Positions 24,096-33,027 of a stretch of 64,000 nt of DNA are shown in pieces (the stretch's first letter is position 1; each line of letters begins with the position of its first letter). The translations under genes and the position numbers were made by a program. Source of the DNA: Myxococcus stipitatus DSM 14675 (GTDB lineage Bacteria > Myxococcota > Myxococcia > Myxococcales > Myxococcaceae); the NCBI RefSeq assembly GCF_000331735.1, contig NC_020126.1:3038001-3102000 (forward strand), in the 5' to 3' direction. Below the pieces are notes generated by a model. It did not search any database and was not told the DNA's origin. It saw only the letters and a list, made by a program, of their open reading frames with translations.

Positions 24096-24374
24096 ATGAA
24101 GCTCTCGCTTGCGGTGGTGGTGGCGTTCTCGTCTTTGTCCTGGATGGGTTGCGGTGAGGCGTCGCCGGACATCGCGTCCGATGCCGTGCTCCAGGCGTCC
24201 GGAGAAGTCTCCCAGTCCGCCTCGTGCAGCGAGCTGCCCTCGTGCAGCCCCTACCATGGGCAGCCGTGTTCGACGCTCTACAGCCGCAAGCCGTGCTGTC
24301 GGGGCACCGACGTCGATGAGCTGGTGTGCTCCCCCCATGGCATCAACCCGGCGTTGACGTGGCAGTTCTGGTGA
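24096..24374 (+). CDS. Small Cys-rich lipoprotein
   Basis: A 92-residue lipoprotein. The signal peptide MKLSLAVVVAFSSLSWMGC ends in a lipobox-like SWMGC. A linker follows, then a short domain with paired cysteines (SCSELPSCSPYHGQPC and RKPCCRG), eight in total after the lipidated one. No family is recognised; such patterns are typical of small disulfide-stabilised secreted proteins. The start at 24096 is chosen because it opens the signal peptide. It is convergent with the DUF1552 gene, with two hairpins in between. Confidence 0.62.
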   Translation: MKLSLAVVVAFSSLSWMGCGEASPDIASDAVLQASGEVSQSASCSELPSCSPYHGQPCSTLYSRKPCCRGTDVDELVCSPHGINPALTWQFW

Positions 24375-24381
24375 GCCGGGG

Positions 24382-24405
24382 CGTCACCTTCGCGTGAGGG
24401 TGACG
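24382..24405. terminator. Hairpin after the small lipoprotein gene
   Basis: CGTCACC (24382-24388) and GGTGACG (24399-24405), a 7-bp stem with 10-nt loop, 8 bp after the stop of the lipoprotein gene. Confidence 0.5.
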
Positions 24406-24468
24406 AGGCTCCTCGTCGAAGCTCACTCCGGTGGAGGCTCACCGCTCCCCGTGGGTCTCGAGGAAGGA

Positions 24469-24500
24469 GAACAGGCTGGTGATGGCCCTCCAGCCTGTTC
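24469..24500. terminator. Hairpin after the DUF1552 gene
   Basis: Perfect 11-bp stem GAACAGGCTGG (24469-24479) and CCAGCCTGTTC (24490-24500) with a 10-nt loop, immediately downstream of the minus-strand stop at 24508. It is the terminator of the DUF1592-DUF1552 operon. Confidence 0.75.
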
Positions 24501-24507
24501 TCGCGGC

Positions 24508-25905
24508 TCAGGCGTACAGCTCGCTCAGCGGGCCCGGTGCGATGCGCGTGCTGCCCTCTTGCCCGAAGGTGTTGAAGTCCGCGTCACCGAACGCGTGGCC
24601 GAGCGTGTTGAAGAGGTTGGAGACCTGCCGGTTCCGGGGGGCGTCGTACTTCGGGTACACGACCGTGCGTCCATCGGTCTTCAGGCCCAGCGCGTTGCCT
24701 CCCACCACGAGCTTCGGCCACTCCCGCGAGGTCGAGTGGTGCTGCTCGCCGTTGTCGGACATGAAGACGATGGCGGTGTGGTCCAGCATGGAGCCGCTCG
24801 CGCCGACCTCGGGCGTGGCGGCCAGCGTCCTCGCCAGGTTCGCCACCAGCTGCACGTGGCGGCGGGTGACCTCGGCGACGCGATCCCAGTTCTGCCCCGC
24901 ATCCAGGCCGTGCTGCAGGCTGTGGCGCGCGACGTCGGCCACATCCGCGCCGTAGGCCACGTCGAAGCCCGAGGTGCCCGTCGCCAGCACCACCGTGTTC
25001 GTCAGCCCGCCCAGGAGGGAGGCGGTGGCAATCTGGAACTGGGCCTCGAACCACTTCAGCGAGTCGGGCGGTGAGCCCGCGCCGGTGATGAGCGGGTTGT
25101 CCTTCGGCGCCGGCGGCAGGTAGGGCCGCACGCGGTCCGCCATGCCCGCGAGCTGATCCTCCCGCGTGCGCAGCGACTCGAGCGAGGTGAGGTAGCGCTC
25201 CAGCTTCAGCCGCTCGTTGGAGTTGCCTCGGAACTCCGCCAGCGCCTTGCGCGAGTCGGCCAGCGCGAAGTCGAAGAGCATCTTGCGGTCTCGCCCCGTC
25301 GTCGAGCCACCGAGCAGCGAGCCGAAGGTGCTGTCGAACGCGAGCGACGGGTTGACGATGATGCCCGCGGGCTTGCGCGGTCCGAGCGCGCAGGTCTCGT
25401 AGACGATGGACACGCGCGCGGAGCTGGTGCCCAGGCGCAGCACGTCGAACGGTGCCCCTCGGCGCAGGCGAGGGGCAATCACCGCGTCGAAGGTCGCGCC
25501 CGCGCCATTCACCGCGCAGCTCAGCCCGCCCGTCCCGCTGGAGTGGCCGCCGCCCGCGATGAGGTTGGAGAGCCCCAGCAGCACGGCGGAGCGCTTCACC
25601 AGGTCGATGCCGCCGGAGGACGCCGCCAGCGGCCCGAGACACAGCGCGCTCGCGAGGTTGTCGCCCTCGCGCACCAGCGGCGTGTCCTTGTACGCGTCCC
25701 AGAAGAGGCGGTCGGAGGTGTTGGCACGTCCACCGAGCGCCGTGCGGGTGCCCGCGCTCAGGAGCGCGCGGGGGTAGACGCCATTGCACTCGAGGACCAG
25801 CACCAGTCGCGCCGGCAGCGCGGACGACTGGGCGTAGACGTCATGGAAGTAGGGCGCGAAGAGGCCGGCGGCCATGCCCTTCAGGACGGTTCGTCGCGAG
25901 AACAT
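24508..25905 (-). CDS. DUF1552 protein with Tat signal
   Basis: A 465-residue protein opening with a twin-arginine signal (MFSRRTVLKGMAAGLFAPYF), so it is probably exported folded. The body matches DUF1552 in its segments AVLLGLSNLIAGGGHSSGTG, the central helix region and the final DHTAIVFMSDNGEQHHSTSR part that recalls the alkaline-phosphatase/sulfatase-like DUF1501 relatives. It partners the upstream DUF1592 protein, as is usual in Planctomycetes and myxobacteria. ATG at 25905 has GGAGAG 8 nt upstream; a GTG at 25914 overlaps the upstream stop. The biochemical role is unknown; oxidation or handling of an extracellular polymer has been suggested by genome context only. Confidence 0.85.
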   Translation of the reverse strand: MFSRRTVLKGMAAGLFAPYFHDVYAQSSALPARLVLVLECNGVYPRALLSAGTRTALGGRANTSDRLFWDAYKDTPLVREGDNLASALCLGPLAASSGGIDLVKRSAVLLGLSNLIAGGGHSSGTGGLSCAVNGAGATFDAVIAPRLRRGAPFDVLRLGTSSARVSIVYETCALGPRKPAGIIVNPSLAFDSTFGSLLGGSTTGRDRKMLFDFALADSRKALAEFRGNSNERLKLERYLTSLESLRTREDQLAGMADRVRPYLPPAPKDNPLITGAGSPPDSLKWFEAQFQIATASLLGGLTNTVVLATGTSGFDVAYGADVADVARHSLQHGLDAGQNWDRVAEVTRRHVQLVANLARTLAATPEVGASGSMLDHTAIVFMSDNGEQHHSTSREWPKLVVGGNALGLKTDGRTVVYPKYDAPRNRQVSNLFNTLGHAFGDADFNTFGQEGSTRIAPGPLSELYA

Positions 25906-25910
25906 GGCGG

Positions 25911-28244
25911 TCACTCTCCAGCCTGCGGCACGCGCCGCGTCTTCCAGGTGTCGCTGGTCATCAGCGTGGTCAGCATCTTGGAGAACGAGCCTTGGTTCTC
26001 ATCGTAGGTCTGCTCCATCCGCGTCAGCGTGCAGGCATCGCTCAGGTTCTCCGGGCGGCCCATGAAGTAGCGGAAGGCCTGTCGCACGAAGCAGCGCTTC
26101 ACGTGCCGCGAGGTCGCCAGTCGCTCGCTCAACTCCACCGCGTCACGCACCGTGCCGTTCAGCGCGGGGTCCGGCATCGACGTCAGCGTGGAGCTTCCAT
26201 CCGGCGTGGTCCAGCCTCCGCTGGGCGAATGGTCGCGCGCGCGCAGGAAGCCCGCGTGGTTGTAGATCTCGAAGGGCAGGCCGAGCGGCTCCATCAGGCG
26301 GTGACAGCCCTGGCACTGCGCTCCGGCGGTCGCCTCCCGCAGGCGGCGTCGTGCGTTCTTGTCCGCGGCGTGGGCGCCGACCTGCGCCGCCACCTGCACG
26401 CTGCTGAGCGGCGGGACGAAGCCACACAGGAGGTTTTCTCGCACCCACTTGCCGCGGTGGACGATGGAGGGGTCGTCCTCGAAGTTGCCGCCGTGCGCGG
26501 CGAGCCACACCGGGTGGGTCAGCACCCCCGCGCGCTCGGAGGCGGGCAGCGTCTTCCAGCGGCCCGCGATGGTCGCCGGGAGGATCTCGCTGACGTTGTA
26601 GGGGTGCGAGAGGCCCTTGTGCGAGTCGTAGGCCGCGTTCGCCATGGAGGGCACGTAGAAGGTGCGCGTGGTGAGCAGGTTCGCCAGCACGTCCTTGTCC
26701 TCGACGACCACCCGGGCAATCAGGTCGTCGAACTGCTGGATGAAGGTCGGCTCCAGCGGATGGAAGTTGGTGAGCAGGTTCTCGTACGAGACCGCGCTGA
26801 TGGAGCCGAGCCCCTCGAGCTCGAAGCGCGAGGTCGCCGCCGGGGACTCCTTGAACACCCCGGCCACGTGTCCGTAGTCGAGCCACTCGCGGAAGAAGCC
26901 CGCGACGCCGTCACCCAGCCAGTACTGCCCGCGCTTGGAGCGCTGCTCCTCGTTGTAGTCCTGCACCAGGTCGAAGCGCGGTGTCCCGTTCTGGAGGGCG
27001 TCGACACCGCCAAAGTGCTTCGCAATCAGGGCGGTGGTCGTCGCATCCTGCGTGAGCGAGCCATCCTTCGCGGCGGTGGCCACGTCCGCCAGGTGCCCCT
27101 CGAGGGGCGCGGAGTAGTGGGGCCACACGAAGCTCGGCGTGGCCGAGGGCGCGCGTCCCCCCAAGGCGTAGGCGAGCTGCGAGCCCAGCTCGAGGCTGGT
27201 CAGCTCCACGCGCCCCCCTGCTGGCTCGCCGCCCATCTCACGGCGAAACATGGCGCCGGTCATCATCCACGCGGCGTTGGAGATTCTCGTGATGGAGTCC
27301 GCGCGGATTTGGGGAGACTTGCTCGGCTCCTGCGCGATGACCTCGGTCGCGAAGGTGGTGAGGCGGGTGAGCTCATCCTCGGTGGGCGGGCGGAAGAAGA
27401 CGCCGAACTCGAGCATCTGGCCGAGGTGGAAGCGCTTGCAGGTGTCGCTCGGGTTCGCGTCGTTGAACATGCAGCCGAAGCGGTTGTTCGTGAAGACGCG
27501 CTCCATCCGGTTGCCGTCCGGGTAGTTCATCGTCCACGGCGAGGCGGCCTCACCGACGACCGGGAGGAAGAGCTCCACCGTGGCCTCGTCCAGGGTCTCG
27601 TCCGTGGCCCAGGAGCTGTACTGCTCGATGGCGCTGGGGTCGAGCGGGTTGTCGTAGAAGCTGAACCCGGTCCAGCTGCGCTCCACCGAGCCACCGACGT
27701 TGCGGGTGAACTCGCGCCGGTTCATGCGGCGGATGCGCGTCGGTGCATCCGAGCGAACGCCCGCGGTGCAGCTGAAGAGCGCGGACGGATCGAGCAGGTT
27801 GGGCTCGGACACCGCGGTCACCGGCGGCCCGCCCGTCTCACTGCAGAGGGGCATCCCCTCTCCCATCCAGGACTCGAGCGCGGAGAGCTCGGCTGCGCTC
27901 GCGCGCTCGTGGGGCACGGGCGGCATCGGAGACGTGTCGTCGCGCATGCGGATGAGCGCGCGCTGGGCGTTGTTGACCCGCCCATCCATCGCGGAGCTCA
28001 CCCGCAGGTCGTGCAGGGTCCGCAGCGGCATCGTCGCGCCCTGGGTCGGCATCGCGCCGTGACAGCTGGAGCAACGAGCGGTGAGCACTGACTGCACCAC
28101 GCACGCGGCGGCCCGATTCTCCCCGGGCCCCCCATCGGGTCCCCCTGGGGTGTCGGGGCCTCCATCGTGGGTGGTTGGCCCGTTCGCGGTGCCCTTGCAC
28201 GCAACGAGGCTCAACAGTCCGGCCAGGAGAAGGACGCGGTTCAT
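25911..28244 (-). CDS. DUF1592/DUF1588/DUF1585 cytochrome-c-like lipoprotein
   Basis: A 777-residue lipoprotein (signal MNRVLLLAGLLSLVAC). Near the N-terminus there is a heme-attachment-type CSSCH in a planctomycete cytochrome-like region. The DUF1592-type central region follows with NRREFTRNVGGS and the long helical part. The end holds the DUF1588/DUF1585-like segments with GAQCQGCHRLMEPLG (a second CxxCH) and KRCFVRQAFRYFMGRPEN. Two heme c sites suggest electron transfer in the periplasm or outer membrane. ATG at 28244 opens the signal peptide; the frame continues to 28310. It is followed immediately by the DUF1552 gene. Confidence 0.85.
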   Translation of the reverse strand: MNRVLLLAGLLSLVACKGTANGPTTHDGGPDTPGGPDGGPGENRAAACVVQSVLTARCSSCHGAMPTQGATMPLRTLHDLRVSSAMDGRVNNAQRALIRMRDDTSPMPPVPHERASAAELSALESWMGEGMPLCSETGGPPVTAVSEPNLLDPSALFSCTAGVRSDAPTRIRRMNRREFTRNVGGSVERSWTGFSFYDNPLDPSAIEQYSSWATDETLDEATVELFLPVVGEAASPWTMNYPDGNRMERVFTNNRFGCMFNDANPSDTCKRFHLGQMLEFGVFFRPPTEDELTRLTTFATEVIAQEPSKSPQIRADSITRISNAAWMMTGAMFRREMGGEPAGGRVELTSLELGSQLAYALGGRAPSATPSFVWPHYSAPLEGHLADVATAAKDGSLTQDATTTALIAKHFGGVDALQNGTPRFDLVQDYNEEQRSKRGQYWLGDGVAGFFREWLDYGHVAGVFKESPAATSRFELEGLGSISAVSYENLLTNFHPLEPTFIQQFDDLIARVVVEDKDVLANLLTTRTFYVPSMANAAYDSHKGLSHPYNVSEILPATIAGRWKTLPASERAGVLTHPVWLAAHGGNFEDDPSIVHRGKWVRENLLCGFVPPLSSVQVAAQVGAHAADKNARRRLREATAGAQCQGCHRLMEPLGLPFEIYNHAGFLRARDHSPSGGWTTPDGSSTLTSMPDPALNGTVRDAVELSERLATSRHVKRCFVRQAFRYFMGRPENLSDACTLTRMEQTYDENQGSFSKMLTTLMTSDTWKTRRVPQAGE

Positions 28245-28361
28245 CCGGCCAGAGTCGCACGGGCTGCCGGGGGGATGGCAAGCAGGCCCTGCCCGGGCGG
28301 GGGTCGACATGCACGAAGGCTTCCTCTCGAACGTTCGGGAGGTCGGGGATGTATGTCTGGG

Positions 28362-29126
28362 TCAGGCCATGCTCACCAGCTTCAGGGACGTCTGGTAAGG
28401 CGCAAGCCTGCGTGAAGGAGGAAGGGGGCGAGAATGTCGTGGTGGTGGCCCAGGCGCACGGTGGTGGTCGTTCGACTTGGCGTCGAATGGGACGGAGAAC
28501 TGGATGTCGGCTCGGGTCCGCTGGGTGGGGCACCCGCTCGCGGATTGCCCGGACATCTCCGCGACGAGCCTCCCTGCTATCGTGGTGTCGTCGTACGTCG
28601 ACAGCTCCAGCGTCCCCGTCACTTCCTGGCGCACGGGGCTGGGGGCTGTGTCACCCGGACCGCAATAGGGCGTGACCCAGACCTGCCGCACGCTCGCGGA
28701 ATGCCCCTCGCGCGGTGAAAAGACGGCCCGGTGTCCGTTGGGGCCAGGGGGCTCGGGGAGCTCTGCCCTTCCGGCGAGCGTGAAGGTCGCGGGCGTGCCG
28801 CGTGGGAGTTGCTTGTCGATGAAGAGGTTGAAGCAGTACGCCCAGTCGACCCGCGGCCCACCGATATTCCCCTCCGGCGAAGTGCCGCAGAGCTGAAGGT
28901 GGTTCACGTTGGGCGGAAGGTCCGCCCTCGAGGAAGTGGCTCGGGTGTACCGGTCGAAGTCGCTGTGGTCCACCCGATGGCCGTCGAAGTCGGACTCGAA
29001 GGTGCCTTCGATCCGGAGGGACGATTCGTCGGAGTCGCCACACGCGGCAAGCGACAGCAAAGAGAGGAGACAGAGTCCCGAGGTCAGGGCTCTGACACGG
29101 GGCATCGGCGAAGATGACAAGTTCAT
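28362..29126 (-). CDS. Lipoprotein of unknown function
   Basis: A 254-residue protein. The N-terminus has a lipoprotein signal ending in LSLLSLAAC (ATG at 29126; 29105 also possible). The mature part has several Cys/Gly/Pro loops and predicted beta-strands (for example GTLELSTYDDTTIAGRLVAEM), suggesting a beta-sandwich. The last 30 residues are rich in Pro/Arg/His, unlike the rest, and may result from loss of an earlier stop. No family recognised. It lies in the same direction as, and just before, the large lipoprotein-encoding gene's end at 29203 (29203-30675 is upstream), so they may be cotranscribed. Confidence 0.62.
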   Translation of the reverse strand: MNLSSSPMPRVRALTSGLCLLSLLSLAACGDSDESSLRIEGTFESDFDGHRVDHSDFDRYTRATSSRADLPPNVNHLQLCGTSPEGNIGGPRVDWAYCFNLFIDKQLPRGTPATFTLAGRAELPEPPGPNGHRAVFSPREGHSASVRQVWVTPYCGPGDTAPSPVRQEVTGTLELSTYDDTTIAGRLVAEMSGQSASGCPTQRTRADIQFSVPFDAKSNDHHRAPGPPPRHSRPLPPSRRLAPYQTSLKLVSMA

Positions 29127-29202
29127 GGTGACGGTGCGGGTGCATAGCATGGGCACGCCGCACGCCGTCGTGTCTCCCCAGCGGAGGTCAGGCTCCCGAG
29201 GG

Positions 29203-30675
29203 TCAGTCTCGTACTCGAGTACCTTCGACCAGCGAGGTGGCGGAGATCTCCGCCCCCACTTTGTAGGCGATCAACCCAGACGGGCGCTCGAGGGGCCGAC
29301 AGCTGGGCGGGTTGTTCCCTCCGAGATTGTTCCCCGTGAAGAGGGGACCCTCGTACTTCGGGCCTGGGTGAAAGGCGCGATATCTCGGAGTCCCATCGAC
29401 AGCGAAGGTGCGCTCGAGGACATAGCGGGACGGAGACGAGAGCACACACCGCGAAGTGGGCTCGAACACCAACGTCAGTGGATGGGTGCACGCGGAATCC
29501 GCGAAGAACGCCCTGAGAGAGGAGAGGTCTGAGTCGGGGAAGCACCGCAGTTTCTGGCTCATGTCCTCCCCGAACTTGCAGTCGGTGCCCAGCTGGGTGT
29601 CATGCAGCACGGAGGGAATCAGGACCGAGCCATCCAGTTGCAGGCCGCGCACCTCGAGCCGGCCATACGACTCGAGGCGGGCCTCCTTTGCCTCCAAGAA
29701 GGTCGACGCGGGAATCTCGACGCCCGGCCCGAAGACGCTCCCGCTCAGGGGGCCGTTCGGACTGGGCCGACAGTTGCCCTCCCCGCCGGAGATGTAGAGC
29801 TGGGTGACCGGTTCCCCGACCTCGTAGACGGTGGCGCTCGGGCCGCAGGACTCCTCTGCGGGGACGACCGCGAAGCGCGGGGTCTTCACACAGACGTCCG
29901 AGAAGGCGGGCTCGGTGCAGGTGTCGTTCGCCGCGAGGTAGCTCGCGAGGCTCCGCACGGTGGTGTTGCCCATGGGCACGCAGCGAGACTTTCCGTCGCT
30001 CGCCTTGACAGGCGTGCACGCGGTGTCCTGGAGCATGTCCTGGAGGTGGGAGAACTGCATCGAGCCATCCTCACCCTCGATGAAATAGGCCGAGATGCGA
30101 GGCCCGGTCTGTCTCTGTTTCAGCGTACCCCGGACGTAGGTTCCGGCCGGCACTTCCTCTCCCACTCGGAACGCGACGAGGCCAGGCGAGAGCTGTGTGG
30201 CGACGCACTTCGTGCCGTCGTGGAAGTATGCGGACGGGGTCGGGACATGCTCTCCCACGACGTGGATGCTCGAGAAGCCGCCACAAGCGTCCTTCTTCTT
30301 CACGAAGAGGGGACCCGAAGGCAGAGGGGAGCGCGCGGCATACATCCCCTCGGTGCAGGCGGCGTCGAAGTAGAAGCCCTGCTCCCTGTTGGGAACCAGC
30401 TCCAGGTCCTGGGGCATGCAGGTGAAGGCACCGTCAGGACCGGACGCCTCCCAGACGCAGCCCTTCTTCAACGTGCTGTCGTGCCACGTGTCGCGCGACT
30501 CCGTCGGCCAGCTCAGCCCCTCCGCCGTGGTCGTCACGTGCGCCTGGAGTCGTGAGCCTCCCCGGTAGAACTCCTTGGGGTCCACGCTCCCGGTCTCGTT
30601 GTCCTCATCGCTCGACGAGGAGCAACCCATGACGAACAGCAGCGCCAACACCCACCCTGAAAAGCGACAACGCAT
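29203..30675 (-). CDS. Large repeat-containing lipoprotein
   Basis: A 490-residue lipoprotein (MRCRFSGWVLALLFVMGCSS). The mature chain contains at least three diverged units of the form '(R)C.P....(F/Y)(F/Y)....C(T)': CMPQDLELVPNREQ..YFDAAC, RCVPMGNTTV..YLAANDTC and RCFPDSDLSS..FFADSAC. Each pairs two cysteines. Between them are repeated 'VGE.V....Y' segments. This suggests a string of small disulfide-stabilised modules exposed at the cell surface. AAGGAAG six nucleotides before the ATG at 30675 supports the start. No named family is recognised. Gap 30676-30972 (297 bp) upstream holds only a small ACGGAG/CTCCGT hairpin at 30781-30796. Confidence 0.72.
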   Translation of the reverse strand: MRCRFSGWVLALLFVMGCSSSSDEDNETGSVDPKEFYRGGSRLQAHVTTTAEGLSWPTESRDTWHDSTLKKGCVWEASGPDGAFTCMPQDLELVPNREQGFYFDAACTEGMYAARSPLPSGPLFVKKKDACGGFSSIHVVGEHVPTPSAYFHDGTKCVATQLSPGLVAFRVGEEVPAGTYVRGTLKQRQTGPRISAYFIEGEDGSMQFSHLQDMLQDTACTPVKASDGKSRCVPMGNTTVRSLASYLAANDTCTEPAFSDVCVKTPRFAVVPAEESCGPSATVYEVGEPVTQLYISGGEGNCRPSPNGPLSGSVFGPGVEIPASTFLEAKEARLESYGRLEVRGLQLDGSVLIPSVLHDTQLGTDCKFGEDMSQKLRCFPDSDLSSLRAFFADSACTHPLTLVFEPTSRCVLSSPSRYVLERTFAVDGTPRYRAFHPGPKYEGPLFTGNNLGGNNPPSCRPLERPSGLIAYKVGAEISATSLVEGTRVRD

Positions 30676-30972
30676 GTTTCTTCCTTCTCGTGACACGAAT
30701 CATGGTCAGACCTCGCACCACGACTCACCGGCCCCTGCTCCTCGACTGTGACATGGTTGTCGATTCGCCGCGGAGCTGAAACGGAGGCTTCTCCGTGGCG
30801 ACCCTGGACCGCGTGTGGCGGCGCGTGAGGACTCTCCGCGAAGAAGCGAGGTGATGCTCCGGGGTCGTGGACCTGCCACGAGGGGACAGCCCGAATGAGC
30901 GGGGGAGCGCCAGCGGAGTGCGGCGGTGCTCCCTCTTCGTCTCCAAGGGTGAGGCGTGCGCGGGGTGGGACG

Positions 30973-31848
30973 TCAGGCCATTCCTGGAGTGGAGGGTGCG
31001 GTTGGCTGTCGTTCCCGCAGTCGTTGGTAGGCGAGCACCAGGGCGGTCTCGTAGAGGGCCAGTGCGGCCATGGTCATCAGGGTGGTGACGAAGCCGGCAG
31101 CGAGGACGAGGGGCGTGGGAAGACCCTGGGTCAGTGTCATGAGGCCATCCCCCACCGTGCTGGCGAGGACCATGGTGACGACCAAGGGGAGCACGACGCC
31201 GAGCATTCGCAGGCGATACCCCTGCATGAGTGTGTAGGAGGCTCGGAGCGAGGCGAGTGGTCCCTTGCCGTCCACGGCGACAGCGACGGGCGCAAGGCTC
31301 GTGCACAGGGCAAGGTAGAGCCCGGGCAGCACGAAGAGGAGCGAGCCTCCCATGATGACGAGGGCGTTCAGCAGGAACATGAAGAACAGCACGGGGATGC
31401 GCGTGAGCACGGACGCCAGGACCCCGGCATCCGAGGGATGGGCTCGAGCTCCCGCGCGGAGCCCCTCGGCGACCTCGCGCATCAGATAGATGGACAAGCC
31501 GAGCTGGATGGCGAGCTGCGACGCGGCGGCCATGAACGAGCCCCCGAGGACGGACACGAGGGCCATGCTCCCCACGAAGGTGGCTGCGTATGTCAGGCAG
31601 ACGCGGACGACGGTCCGCAGGTGTTGGCGGAAGAGCGTGAAGGTGTCCGCGAGGAGTCGCCTGGGCGTCATGGCGGCTGGGTCCTCGCGAAGCCGCCGTA
31701 CGCACGCCTCGCAGTGGGTGGTTTCAGGGCTGCTGCGACACTCGGAGCAGCTGAAGCTCCCGCAGCGGCTGCAGGTGAAGACGGAGTCGACCTGGGAATG
31801 CACGGTGCAGCCCGGCGCGGTTTCAGAGGCAGGGAGGAGGGACGACAT
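30973..31848 (-). CDS. Membrane protein with N-terminal B-box-like zinc finger
   Basis: A 291-residue protein. Residues about 14-50 contain a C-x2-H and C-x2-C-type cluster (CTVH, CSRCG, CSECR, THCEAC) like the B-box or related zinc-binding domains found before membrane regions in myxobacterial proteins. The rest has about six hydrophobic helices, including two long ones around GSLLFVLPGLYLAL and MLGVVLPLVVTMVLA, in the style of DUF975/glycerophosphodiesterase-type membrane domains. It is probably an inner-membrane protein with a cytoplasmic zinc domain. Function unknown. It is monocistronic, transcribed leftward. Confidence 0.73.
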   Translation of the reverse strand: MSSLLPASETAPGCTVHSQVDSVFTCSRCGSFSCSECRSSPETTHCEACVRRLREDPAAMTPRRLLADTFTLFRQHLRTVVRVCLTYAATFVGSMALVSVLGGSFMAAASQLAIQLGLSIYLMREVAEGLRAGARAHPSDAGVLASVLTRIPVLFFMFLLNALVIMGGSLLFVLPGLYLALCTSLAPVAVAVDGKGPLASLRASYTLMQGYRLRMLGVVLPLVVTMVLASTVGDGLMTLTQGLPTPLVLAAGFVTTLMTMAALALYETALVLAYQRLRERQPTAPSTPGMA

Positions 31849-32563
31849 GGGACAGCTCGAGGCAAGAGGACACCCGAGCCGCTCGCGCGTCGTCGGGAGC
31901 CGCCACGCTAGGGAGCGAAGTCGGTCCTCACGGGGCCGTCACGCGCGCCTCATTCCCTGGGGCCACCGCGCCTATCCGCGAGCGGACAAGGCCCGGGTGG
32001 CACCTGTCACCTCGTGGAAAGTCCTCCCCGGTGCGGGCGGGACTTCAGCTCGAGTGCGCACGCCGATGGCAGAGGGGCTGCGTGGCACTGCGTCGTTGGA
32101 CAGCTCCTGGGAGTGGACGCGGTGGTGTTGCGACGCGCTCGTCAGCAAGTGGGGCTGGAGACTTCTGACACCCCATCATCCGCAACGAAGGTAACAGGAG
32201 AGACCAGACCGGGAGAGCGGCGGCGGCGAGGGGCGCCCATGCGCCATTGACGCGCCGGCCCAGGGGGTTCGTCAGCACTCCGCGGTGAATCCACTGCCGA
32301 TGCTCGTCACCTGGATTCAGCATTGTATGTCTTTCCCGCGACTCAGCCGCGGGTCAGTCAATAGGCGGCATGGGGGCAAACGTCTCTACGCTCCCTGCAA
32401 TCGAGTCAGCGGCCCGGGCTCGCTTGATGAGTCCAGGTTGCATCAAGGCAAGCTCCTGAATGGGTCGCCCCCCGATGAGCCCGGGTCCATCGACGCCGCC
32501 CCTGCCCGCGCAAATCGACAACAAGCGGCGAGCGATGTGTCATGGCGTCTTGCGACATGCGCA

Positions 32564-32587
32564 CACATACCACCGCAGAGGTATGTG
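32564..32587. promoter_or_regulatory. Inverted repeat upstream of the DUF3892 gene; description of gap 31849-32645
   Basis: CACATACC (32564-32571) and GGTATGTG (32580-32587) form a perfect 8-bp dyad with an 8-nt spacer, 59 bp before the GTG of the next gene, where an operator would sit. The 797-bp gap contains no convincing gene; from about 32290 onward it is less GC-rich than average, like the following gene. Confidence 0.35.
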
Positions 32588-32645
32588 CAGGGCCTTTAGT
32601 CTGGATTACGAGTCGGGTGCAGACTCAATCTTGAGAGGAGCGACT

Positions 32646-32921
32646 GTGTCAAACGTGCCCGATGTGCAGATTACGTGCATCACGCTGGGGACCGCTGGGA
32701 GCGGTCATGAGTCAATCACTCATGTTGGAGGGGCGTCTTGGAAGTGGCCCGTGGGTGATGTCATCAACGCAATCAACGCCAACACAAAGACCTTCTATAC
32801 GTTGGTGCGAGGGAACCGAGCTGATGTCCTCGTCGCAGAGGGCGCGACTCGCCCCTACCTGCGAACGTTCGCGGACGGCAAGTGGAACGACAACCTGCTG
32901 GCGTTGGGCCAGTGCCCTTGA
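32646..32921 (+). CDS. DUF3892-type small protein
   Basis: A 91-residue protein matching the DUF3892 pattern. An opening VQITCITLG strand is followed by GHESITHVGG (usually 'hexIxxVGG'), then W..GDVINAINANTKTFYTLV, RADVLVAEG, PYLRTFADG and a final NNLL-type turn, here DNLLALGQCP. GTG at 32646 is the start: GAGGAG lies 5 nt upstream, and the longer frame from 32460 has no protein-like character. Function of the family is unknown; members are small, single-domain and often transferred. The lower GC of this gene and its surroundings suggests acquisition. Confidence 0.72.
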   Translation: MSNVPDVQITCITLGTAGSGHESITHVGGASWKWPVGDVINAINANTKTFYTLVRGNRADVLVAEGATRPYLRTFADGKWNDNLLALGQCP

Positions 32922-33027
32922 CCGTGTCGACAATGGAGGGGGCCTTGTCTGGCGCCCCTTCCTTGGGTCACGCGGAGACCGCCGTGGCGAGCAGGGTCCT
33001 CAGGTGCTGAGGTGAGGGGAGTGTGGC

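Noticed and set aside
31490-32194. A 234-codon frame opposite and beyond the zinc-finger membrane gene
   Set aside because: It begins antisense to a real gene and continues into non-coding DNA with no recognisable domain.
32460-32645. N-terminal extension of the DUF3892 frame to an ATG at 32460
   Set aside because: No ribosome binding site and no protein-like composition; GTG at 32646 has a good box and matches the family start.
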